Origin: Gracilaria gracilis
Taxonomy: Eukaryota; Rhodophyta; Florideophyceae; Gracilariales; Gracilariaceae
Direction of reading: 5' to 3'
DNA length: 64,000 bases
NCBI GenBank assembly: GCA_030374805.1
Contig: JARGSG010000189.1
Location: 1 to 64,000 of the forward strand
In this document: piece by piece, positions 10,201 to 17,280 of the stretch
Position numbering within the stretch: the stretch's first letter is position 1
Layout of the letters: every line of letters starts with the position of its first letter
Position numbers and translations under genes: made by a program
The notes under the pieces: generated by a model
Told to the model about the DNA's origin: nothing
Databases searched by the model: none
Seen by the model: only the letters and a program-made list of their open reading frames with translations

Positions 10201-10620
10201 TCGTGTTCTCATAATTACGGACATGGTGTTCTGGCAGTGGACTGCCAAAGATTTGCAGAGTACGCAATCCAAGTTTCAGTTCGTCCTGCAGCATTCCCAG
10301 ACGTGACAACTATAGATAAGAAAAACGGTCTCAAAACAGTATATGTCGTACCGTTTAAGTTCTGTACTGCAGCATACATTAATGATTACAACTACCACCA
10401 TATGGATAAGCAGTTCCAGGCAGCAATGAACAATCGAATTCCTGACGCACACCGCCGTGTGCCAAATGTTCAGTTTCAACTTAAAACTGACAATATTAGT
10501 CACCCAGATCACCTCGAGAATCAGGCAATGATCAACGTCATTGCAACTCGAACGATCAACCCTGGACAGGAGCTCTTTACTTCGTACGAAAAATGCGGTG
10601 TGGTAACATCTCTCTGCTAG
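7258..10620 (+). CDS. DNA amino-methyltransferase fused to a SET domain
   Basis: 1120 codons, intact, ATG in context CAACATGAC. Residues 1 to about 400 form a domain shared with copies 2 and 3 but not recognised. Then comes a basic linker. About 495-800 is a class I methyltransferase in beta-class order: motif IV first (LIDPPRN, D510-R513), a variable part with an acidic insert (about 580-605), then motif I (DFFAGT, D758-T763) followed by FFGCEID. Beta-class enzymes methylate adenine N6 or cytosine N4. About 925-1115 is a SET domain: AGKGAFAAQTF (942-952), CQYYGTLVYHDL, YINDYNY (about 1041-1046) in the place of the NHSC box, and NPGQELFTSYE (1101-1111) for the GEELxxDY motif. SET domains methylate lysines. 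DPPR instead of DPPY and the altered NHSC box may lower activity. It is head to head with the ParB-like gene. Confidence 0.85.
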   Translation: MTTKAIRTITCFLACREVWLEQCPEVVTQAQNYASFAKWIRQLEEAKRSAGEPSPHPPAVANLLHVLLDGRDIRNYETASLAVGGLFNQHLHNYYRIAFATDMHPGESDRRVRQFVLHLCNCRLRWYPYTSLLVPFFTCSVFRPARTTAKQKDSIFLTEPSTRWEQLLFLSALVHISKFRKDKGSHIPSLKRLGRKGAQRIGKSIQLLVRAWDRFSFYLGFQSVEQLCTPYVFLDNNLVYKVVDSRSDGYVSRRSAKEFHISPSLTHDPTQVSQFALSITDTIDNSLREIVSDFLADIYAVTEYDELYSCQDQGPFRFYESLKVPTSCSTPSASQHTHMDTDLLPNHFLRYPYALTANIRSSVEMYKSPKTVPHRVLLRIRCRPPSDTPLSKQPPRKRRKSDAPKTASGSTVYNVPKPLHRRTLNDLLRTPPLNAGKGASSEEDANPGASVPELAAIKQRDLHSAISNLYNIVGDKFALLDTGFENFANALRLKYGHLNIIGKTQLVLIDPPRNIRDYSYDTLNHDQIIMTVRLIGKLLRPGGHALILSSFQMAQTWIELFTKAPNLPATKLRCEDFEADMEDTDDDSSSDESEEGESTGRTPTTPPHRKSSLTKSTFTVDQVPIVFSWHPSQNKGSSSKRKNSILVNMNEYAIHVKRNGLTSANEFEMENTDRNFNFVGCSYPPWKNTINNIKDLPPHEQVRVTFNPSAPDGTDSRNSTDTIGSRVKTYALRSDQKPIALIQELIARYSRPGDIVIDFFAGTFSTAIAAMSLPGHRRFFGCEIDVRCHAAAKLNFLIALSKTIYYRANDILFDMGLYKKAMCLITTVVRLLTCGSVENAVFPGNLYLKRVDPLTVLAGDKRWRAPAPYPHYQRFSSAILAALSSMWNDHAFVRMANSTPFQKWTERYQGLLQQVSMEDLLLVESSANNLIIAKSTIQHPLAGKGAFAAQTFRKDQVICQYYGTLVYHDLTKRHQEVKSAYSCSHNYGHGVLAVDCQRFAEYAIQVSVRPAAFPDVTTIDKKNGLKTVYVVPFKFCTAAYINDYNYHHMDKQFQAAMNNRIPDAHRRVPNVQFQLKTDNISHPDHLENQAMINVIATRTINPGQELFTSYEKCGVVTSLC

Positions 10621-10773
10621 TGAAATAATAGAATCATTCCTTCAAAGTGTACAGCCGTTCTTATATTGAGATGAGTGGTCGCGGTGTTTAGAATTTAATG
10701 GACACGTTTTCTTTGATGAATACCGCGAGGTGTACTACAGAACTCGGTAGAAAACGGCTGAGCACGTTAAGTG

Positions 10774-10956
10774 ATGGATTTGTGGGATGATAGGTACCTG
10801 ATTTCAAGGATGTTCAATGATTTGGTTATTGCAGACAACCATACGTTGAATAACACGCACATTGCAACTTTCAGAAAGGCAATGAACGCTCCGGAAGATG
10901 TTTTGTACAATGTTGCTCGAAAGTTAGACATGGATAGTGCTGGTGGGTTTTGGTGA
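10774..10956 (+). CDS. Possible small ORF, 60 aa
   Basis: ATG at 10774, stop at 10956, in the gap between two well-supported genes. No domain, no recognisable relative and no supporting signal. It could be chance. Confidence 0.15.
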   Translation: MDLWDDRYLISRMFNDLVIADNHTLNNTHIATFRKAMNAPEDVLYNVARKLDMDSAGGFW

Positions 10957-11363
10957 GATAATCAAATGAAGTGGCGAAGATATCAGCAAATTGTTGTGGA
11001 TGCTAAGAGTAGGGGAATCGGTAGAAAAAAAGGGGGTTCTGAAACGACTATCTGTTTTCGTACTGCGCGTAGACAGTGTACCAGACTGCTAGACCTCGGT
11101 TAGATTTTGGCGTGATGCGGGCGGACATGCCAAGTGAGCTCCACAAGTCGTACAGGGAATGTTGCCGTCTGCTCAGCGATAGAAGATGAACACAGCCAAC
11201 GGATGCATGCTGTTGGCTATTTCCACCCTTAACAAGGACGTATGGTTACATATAGTCTACGACAGTGCTTTTCAGCTTCTGAAGCAATGCACAGAACAAA
11301 CTATGATTAAACCCAACAAAACTGTGGTACAAAACTGTGGTACACAAACATGAACCGGGTTTT

Positions 11364-11463
11364 GGCTTTGTCCTAGGACATGCGGTATACATATTTGAAA
11401 AATACTGTTCACAATTTTGAACACCTGTACAACGTGTAGAATGCAAAAGTGCATTTTACACGT
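11364..11463. promoter_or_regulatory. Palindrome and 32-bp motif upstream of the protease-like gene
   Basis: A TTGTCCTAGGACATG site (about 11369-11383) lies about 50 bp before the 32-bp imperfect inverted repeat at 11432-11463. These are the same two motifs found in the tandem array. They are 160-260 bp upstream of the ATG at 11622, so a regulatory role is possible. The rest of 10957-11621 shows nothing recognisable. Confidence 0.45.
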
Positions 11464-11621
11464 GGAGGATTGTTTCTCGCGACGCAGCTTTTGCAAATCG
11501 TGAGAGCTTGCTCCACTCCATCTGCAGCAATCGTGGACATTGACGAGAAGCTCATTTCAACCCTTTGTTCTCTCACATTGAGGTTATCGACTTGCCACAT
11601 GCATGTCGCTGGAATCCGAAA

Positions 11622-13394
11622 ATGAGCTTCGAAAACGATCCGAGAATTGGACCTGTCGAAAACCCAGATATTGATCGTGTTATTTCGGAGTATAACAAGG
11701 CAGTACGGCAGTGTCATAAACCACTTGAAGCAGAGCGAATGCCAGCGACGGATTCAGAAAGCGAGAACGAATACCTCTTGATTTCATTGGGCGATTCTTC
11801 TTCAGAATACGAACGCGATGATTGTTCGAGCGCCGACGGAAGATCTAGTGGCGATGCCCATGGGTCTGGGTCTGAATGGAATCTAGATGAACTAATTGTT
11901 GACTCGTCCTCTGATTTGCAAAAGCAGAAAGACGAGTCGAGTCACAAATTAGAGCATCCAGGGATTAGACCCGAAGGCATTGTACCGGAAATACAGAAAG
12001 CAGCTGAGCTAACAGCTCAAACGTTGAATGATGGATTGAAGTATACCAGTCTGAAAGGCGTTTTCTTCTCTGCAGATGTTATTGGTACACATCGCCAAAA
12101 TGAGGTTCTCCAAAATTCCCCATCACTCTGTGACACATTTCATCTCAACTTCTTTTACCTTTTGGCAAAGCATGGAAACTTTCTTTTGCCAACACATCTG
12201 AATCGCAAAGGTTTCGAATGGGCAAACAAGGACGAGTGGTATCTGTGCTCGATCATGAAAAGCGGACACCCGTGGGATGTGTCAAATGCTGGTGAGCTTT
12301 ACAAGCTTCTGCTACCTTTGGAAATGGTTGAAAATGATCGTTCATACCAGAAGTCTATCAAACTTCAGATGAGTGGATTTGAATCCATTCTGAAGAATGA
12401 TTGGCACGCATATGAAAGGAATCGTATGCTCTTGTTGCAAACCAAAGGCCAGCAGTTTTTCGAGCATCTTTGTACGGCAGATGGTATTAGAGCCCGATCA
12501 GTATCTCTCAAGGACAAGCGTGGGTGTTTGTATTTCGATAATTCGTGTGCCTTAGATTCACTTCTGTTCATCTTCCCACACCTCTATTGGATGCTTTTTA
12601 AGAAGGAACTTTTCGGGAAGACCGATAATGGGATATCGTACGCCTTCAAAGCTCCAGGAGCTATAGTGGTGTGCGTCATAATGCAAAGTTTATTCTCAAT
12701 TGGAGTGAATCACTACCGTGAACGTTTTCATCAGCGAATCTCGAACTACTTGCGAGTTCTAATCCAAGATCTTTCGAGCTTTTACAGGCCAAGAGGAAAG
12801 CCCCTTCCTCGTTTTTGGGACCCATGTAAGAAAAATCCCTTCTTGAACATAAACGAAGTAGTTTGGTATATCCTCCCAAGACTGCTCGGCGCAAAGGGAC
12901 ACTGTAGCTTACTATCTCAATTGGAGTTCAGGAGGATAATGATATCTGATGATTGCTTGAAAGATTGCTTGAGGGATCGCAAGACTTCATCTACTTTTGC
13001 TGAATTTCTTCACGACCTCGTTATTCTCAAGAACGGCCGTGTGGTTGAAGGATGCCTTGTATTTCACCTAGATGAAAAAGTTTCAAACCCAAATGTTCAA
13101 GTACTTAAAGAGCTTCTTGGTGAAACCCGTACATTTTCTTCCAATGGATATGAGTTGAAAATTCTGGCATTCTTAGGATACGAACTTAAATCTTCCGAAA
13201 CTCACTTTATTTCAGGCGTTCTGTTCAAGGCCACTAACGGCAAAGACAGAATCTACTTTTACGACGGCACAAATGATGGTGGGAAACCCAAAGGAATGAC
13301 GCTGCGGACTGCATTTCAGAAGAACAATTCTGTTTTCTCCGTTCCCCGTCTACTTACTTTTGCAGTGGCTTCGAGGGCAGAAGTCATTGAATAA
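11622..13394 (+). CDS. Ubiquitin-protease-like cysteine peptidase
   Basis: 590 aa from the ATG at 11622 (the frame is open back to 11565 without an ATG). The first about 120 residues are acidic and Ser/Asp/Glu-rich. The catalytic part has a Cys box FDNSCALDSLLF (C309) resembling the N-x-C-x-x-(N/D)-S box of USP enzymes, and a His box SETHFISGVLF (H528) followed by IYFYDGTND (D548), matching the H...YDD pattern. This suggests a papain-fold ubiquitin or SUMO hydrolase, perhaps of the USP-like type reported in transposon- or host-derived genes. A zinc-finger fingers domain was not seen. It is convergent with the next gene (34-bp gap). Candidate substrates are ubiquitinated or SUMOylated chromatin proteins, which is inference from its neighbours. 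Confidence 0.6.
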   Translation: MSFENDPRIGPVENPDIDRVISEYNKAVRQCHKPLEAERMPATDSESENEYLLISLGDSSSEYERDDCSSADGRSSGDAHGSGSEWNLDELIVDSSSDLQKQKDESSHKLEHPGIRPEGIVPEIQKAAELTAQTLNDGLKYTSLKGVFFSADVIGTHRQNEVLQNSPSLCDTFHLNFFYLLAKHGNFLLPTHLNRKGFEWANKDEWYLCSIMKSGHPWDVSNAGELYKLLLPLEMVENDRSYQKSIKLQMSGFESILKNDWHAYERNRMLLLQTKGQQFFEHLCTADGIRARSVSLKDKRGCLYFDNSCALDSLLFIFPHLYWMLFKKELFGKTDNGISYAFKAPGAIVVCVIMQSLFSIGVNHYRERFHQRISNYLRVLIQDLSSFYRPRGKPLPRFWDPCKKNPFLNINEVVWYILPRLLGAKGHCSLLSQLEFRRIMISDDCLKDCLRDRKTSSTFAEFLHDLVILKNGRVVEGCLVFHLDEKVSNPNVQVLKELLGETRTFSSNGYELKILAFLGYELKSSETHFISGVLFKATNGKDRIYFYDGTNDGGKPKGMTLRTAFQKNNSVFSVPRLLTFAVASRAEVIE

Positions 13395-13428
13395 GATCAG
13401 AAGAATAGATGAAGCTTTTTTTGCAAAA

Positions 13429-14583
13429 TCAGCTTCGCAGGACACCATATATCTTTCTTATATCACAGATATTGGTTAAAGATTCTTCAATATCTTCATT
13501 TAGCCTGCCTATCCAGTCGTGAGAGACCATTGATTTTCTCTCCAAACCATTATGTAGAGCATAGTTGTGTTGAGCGAGGTGTTGCTTCAAAGAGTTTGGA
13601 AGGAGGAAAAGGCACAGAGTGTTTTCCATATCCATTTCACAGAAGCAATAACTTGTGCCCCATCCTTTTAGAGACTGCTCGCCGAAACGGAACTTGACAA
13701 AAAGCTTCGCCCTTACCTTCGAGGCAACAAGAGACCTAGGTTTCGTAGAGACTACTTGCTTCGGTTCTGAGCGTAACCAGCCTTCATATCTCCTAGAGTT
13801 AATTAGAACGCTTACACAAGTGTCTTCTCCTTCACCATAACCAAGGCTTTTCTTCGTCCCTTTCGACATGCTCAGAAACGAAATCGGGCGCCAGCAGTAC
13901 GTACCACTGCCTTGATATGTGAAGATCCGTTCTAGTTGAGTACTTTCGTCAACAGAATGTGGTAGAGATAGATAATCCAACCAGGAAATTATAGATTCGG
14001 GCTTTGGGGCCGGTACCCAAGCCAAGTAGCATGGGTCGAAACTAGGAGCCCCAGCGAATCCTCGTTGCGAAGTTAAAGAGTTTTTCTGCGCCCACCTACA
14101 TGCTTCCAGTAATTTGGTGTTACACGAGAGCGATGCAAAGATGAGCTGTGTTTCAAGAGCGCGCTGTAAAACTATGCCTCCGATCCATTGTTCATAGTGG
14201 CAAACCTTGGTCCTTGGCATAAATTTCAGCTCTCCTTTCAAGAACGTAAGAACTTTGTCATTTCGTGAAGAGTAGTAGTCCAGAAGTCGTTTGTTTTCAC
14301 TAGAATATTCGTAGTGGCTGATTGTTCTAGAAACACGAGATCGGTTAAACTGGAAGCATACTTTGCCTTCACGTTTCACAAGAAACCCAAGCCTGTGGTA
14401 ACGTTGATCGGGGGAAACCAATAGAAATTGCGGACATACGTTTCCATTCGCGACATCCAACAGAAACTGTGGTAACCAGGTGTCAGGTGGCAGACTTTCA
14501 TTCTTGATACACGAAGGATCGTTGTACAACGAAAGGAGAATGGGCATTCTCTCCTTCGTTGAAGAATGTATATGGGACATCAT
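13429..14583 (-). CDS. Hypothetical protein, 384 aa
   Basis: ATG at 14581-14583; an in-frame TTG at 14607 gives eight more codons. The frame is clean to 13429. I recognise no domain. It is mixed alpha/beta in composition, with several Cys and Trp residues (CHYEQW, TYCWRP, YCFCEMD) but no regular zinc-binding spacing. No signal peptide or membrane segment is evident. It converges on the protease-like gene and is followed upstream on the same strand by the SANT gene, so the two minus-strand genes may be co-regulated. Confidence 0.55.
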   Translation of the reverse strand: MMSHIHSSTKERMPILLSLYNDPSCIKNESLPPDTWLPQFLLDVANGNVCPQFLLVSPDQRYHRLGFLVKREGKVCFQFNRSRVSRTISHYEYSSENKRLLDYYSSRNDKVLTFLKGELKFMPRTKVCHYEQWIGGIVLQRALETQLIFASLSCNTKLLEACRWAQKNSLTSQRGFAGAPSFDPCYLAWVPAPKPESIISWLDYLSLPHSVDESTQLERIFTYQGSGTYCWRPISFLSMSKGTKKSLGYGEGEDTCVSVLINSRRYEGWLRSEPKQVVSTKPRSLVASKVRAKLFVKFRFGEQSLKGWGTSYCFCEMDMENTLCLFLLPNSLKQHLAQHNYALHNGLERKSMVSHDWIGRLNEDIEESLTNICDIRKIYGVLRS

Positions 14584-14739
14584 AATGATTCGGATGCCTC
14601 GGAACAAAGAAACTAAAAGGAGGGATCGGTTTTTCGGTTGCAGAGATCCAGGAGAGTATGAGAGAATGAACGACTAGACGGCCTGCGTTTGTGCACGATT
14701 ACGATTTTTTACAAAAAGTACCGTAAGAAAACAAAATAA

Positions 14740-14937
14740 TCACCTATCCAAGAATACTAAAGCTTCCTGAAAGCGTCTGGCTTCAGCTGCTGAATCTGGC
14801 GTGTTCTCTAGCGCGCTCGCATTATCACACCGATCTAAACCATTGAAAATGCTTTCAGGTATATGTATTTGAATCGTGAACTTCTTTTTCATTCTTTCCT
14901 CAAGTGGAGAGGGCCACTCAGGAACTACTATCGTCAA
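14740..14937 (-). CDS. Possible small ORF overlapping the end of the SANT gene
   Basis: Open frame of 65 codons that overlaps the SANT stop; the only ATG gives about 50 aa beginning MKKKFTIQIH. It could be a frameshifted C-terminal extension of the SANT protein, a separate small gene, or chance. Confidence 0.2.
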   Translation of the reverse strand: MTIVVPEWPSPLEERMKKKFTIQIHIPESIFNGLDRCDNASALENTPDSAAEARRFQEALVFLDR

Positions 14938-16585
14938 ACTCCAGTAGGGGAGGAGAAACTGCCTTCCTTTTCGTCCTCCTCTTTCTGATGCTCACGTATC
15001 CTAGCATTCGGGCTCTATCCTTTAGACTGGTTTGAAGTCGTACAAATCCATTTGGAATAAACAACTCCTTCTGCATACGACTCCAGCTCCCGACTCCATA
15101 CTGTTCAATACCTTGGCGTAGTAATTTGTCTTCCCTGGGTGAGAATGAACCAGTCCTCAGTTGCAGTTCAGAGGCCTCGCCCGTAGTTGAAAACTTTTGG
15201 TTCCACCCAAGAGATCTCTTTTTTTCCTTACTGGTCCTTGATCTCTTCTGAGCAACACCATCATCTGAATCATCGTCAGAAAACAGATGAATCTTCAATA
15301 TCTCATCAGCCTCATTGCCTTTCACTTTATCAAGGTTGCTGGCCAAATTCTTCTCCGTTTCTTGACCGAGGCAAATTATATTGGTGAAAACTTCATCAAG
15401 TTTCTCCTCCTCCCTGTCAATGATATGTTGGACGGAGGTTAACAGGGATGAAACACCTAACTGGTCAATAGACAACCCTCTGGCCCCATTGTACCTTTCG
15501 ATCATATACTCTTTCAATGACTTCATTTCGCTCCTGAAGATGTCTTCATTCAAGAAAGGCTTCCATTTCACAAAACGAGATTTGCAATTCGAACCCAGCT
15601 TTTTCAGCACATGAACTTCACCTGAGCCACTAAGAACGGTGGATTTCACCAGAGAGATAACAGCTCTAAACAGTCTTGTTGTCAAAGCACTGTTACTTCC
15701 ATTAATGAAGATGTATGTGCTCCTATCTAGTAGAGAATAGAGTTGTTTCTCAGAGATTTCATTCAATTGCATGTCGTTCCTAAGCGTGAAAACTAGGCCT
15801 TTCGCTTCCATGCATTGTACTTTAGCTGAGAGATGCTCTCGAAGAATTCCAGCTTGTTTTATCCCGTAGCACTTCTTCACGCACTCTTCAATAAACTTCC
15901 CGGACATTCCAACATCAAGAACTTTGCGAATGCCAGGCAATTCCGCTACTGAGAGAAGACAGCTGACCACTTGCGGGAAGTCCACATTCTCTTTCAGCTG
16001 AGGCTCAGAACCTCGGTCACATGTTGCAGGACCTAAATTTTCAAGTTTTGCAAGCTCTTTCCGTTCACGATGTTTCTTCGAATGACCTCCACCTTCACGA
16101 TTCACAAGCTCTTTCCGTTCAAGATCTTCTTTCGAGCGACCTCCATATTCAAGATTCACAAACTCTTTCCGCTCACGATGTTCTTCATGGAAGCTTTCGC
16201 GAAAGTGACGTTCACTGCCGCAGAAATTAATAACCGCCCCAAGAGATTTCACTGGAACTGCGGACTTGGCAGCCACGGTGTCTCTGGCCTCAAACTGGGC
16301 TGTTATCTCCTCTGAATCTCCACCTCCGTCCCTAAATTGACCCAAGGGGATGATATCTTGTGAGGTCCTCGCCTTTTTCCGGGGAAAATTCGTATGTTCC
16401 TCACTAATCTTCTTGTATCTCTCCCAACACTCTCCCGGATTCCGATCCCGAGGAAGAAGTTGATTATTTGCCAAAGTCTCCCAGAAATTGAGCTCCAAGT
16501 GCTTCCCAGAGCCACTATGTGCTTCCTCTAAGGCTGCGTCCCGCAATTGCTGGTCCTCCTCGGACATCCAGTTCTTACCAGACAT
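14918..16585 (-). CDS. Double SANT/Myb-domain DNA-binding protein
   Basis: 555 aa from ATG 16585. The N-terminal SANT/Myb repeat (residues about 4-58) has spaced tryptophans in NWMSEEDQQL, NFWETLA and ECWERYKKI. A second Myb-like repeat sits at the C-terminus (about 480-530: SFSPREDKLL, GVGSWSRMQ, TSLKDRARMLG), ending in a basic tail. The SLKDRARML helix resembles the recognition helix of telobox-type Myb proteins (VDLKDKWRNL). In the middle, about residues 130-175, is a threefold charged repeat built on ERKELVNLE-GGxSK, encoded by a DNA tandem repeat at about 16040-16200. Probably nuclear and sequence-specific; candidate targets include the palindrome array that begins 700 bp away. It might instead be a co-opted transposase-associated DNA-binding protein. 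Confidence 0.7.
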   Translation of the reverse strand: MSGKNWMSEEDQQLRDAALEEAHSGSGKHLELNFWETLANNQLLPRDRNPGECWERYKKISEEHTNFPRKKARTSQDIIPLGQFRDGGGDSEEITAQFEARDTVAAKSAVPVKSLGAVINFCGSERHFRESFHEEHRERKEFVNLEYGGRSKEDLERKELVNREGGGHSKKHRERKELAKLENLGPATCDRGSEPQLKENVDFPQVVSCLLSVAELPGIRKVLDVGMSGKFIEECVKKCYGIKQAGILREHLSAKVQCMEAKGLVFTLRNDMQLNEISEKQLYSLLDRSTYIFINGSNSALTTRLFRAVISLVKSTVLSGSGEVHVLKKLGSNCKSRFVKWKPFLNEDIFRSEMKSLKEYMIERYNGARGLSIDQLGVSSLLTSVQHIIDREEEKLDEVFTNIICLGQETEKNLASNLDKVKGNEADEILKIHLFSDDDSDDGVAQKRSRTSKEKKRSLGWNQKFSTTGEASELQLRTGSFSPREDKLLRQGIEQYGVGSWSRMQKELFIPNGFVRLQTSLKDRARMLGYVSIRKRRTKRKAVSPPLLEFDDSSS

Positions 16586-17280
16586 TTTCTGTGTGATATG
16601 AGACTCTCCAACGGGAAGAAATTCGAATGTGCTCCGCCGCTCGGTCGCTCTCCGAGTGAATCGGACGAGGAAGTGCCGATCTAGAGCACGAAATGGGTTT
16701 TGAGGTACCTTCGCAACGGCTTGCTTGGAACATGTTTTTCATTCGTGTGTTTTGGATTAGGATTTTTTCGTTTTTCACAAGTTTTATTTTAAGATTCGCT
16801 ACAAGATGTCATCTAGAAGATGCGAAGATGACATCTTTCTTTGCCCGCCAGTACAGTCCCGTTCCGAGGCACCATCATGCGTAGCCAACACCATAGTTAT
16901 TTCCACATTGTTTATATCTCACACTGCGAACCGCTCCTTCTCCTTCCCTTCCACTCCCTGCACTTCAATCGAAACAACAACGACACGGTAGAGATTTGGC
17001 GCGGAATCCTTTTTAGAGCAGATTTCACGAATTGAGGTGTTCAAGTCGTCGTGTTGCTTTTCGCCGCCGTTGCGCATGGAACCCTTGGTGTAGTTTCGGT
17101 AGTGGCAAGGCGTGTTATACGATTTAGCCTACGCAATGAAGTGAGTACGGGGCGCTTGCAAAGACCAATATGTCACGTTTGTGCATAATAGAAATCTTGG
17201 TTTTAAGGAATACAGGAATAAGCACAATAAATCAGGATGGCTTCTGGGCGGAGTCTTGAAGTGTACAACTTCAACACGGG
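16586..17280. other. Intergenic stretch, nothing recognised
   Basis: Holds the upstream region of the SANT gene. Only short chance frames; no TATA box or repeat that I can support. Confidence 0.4.
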
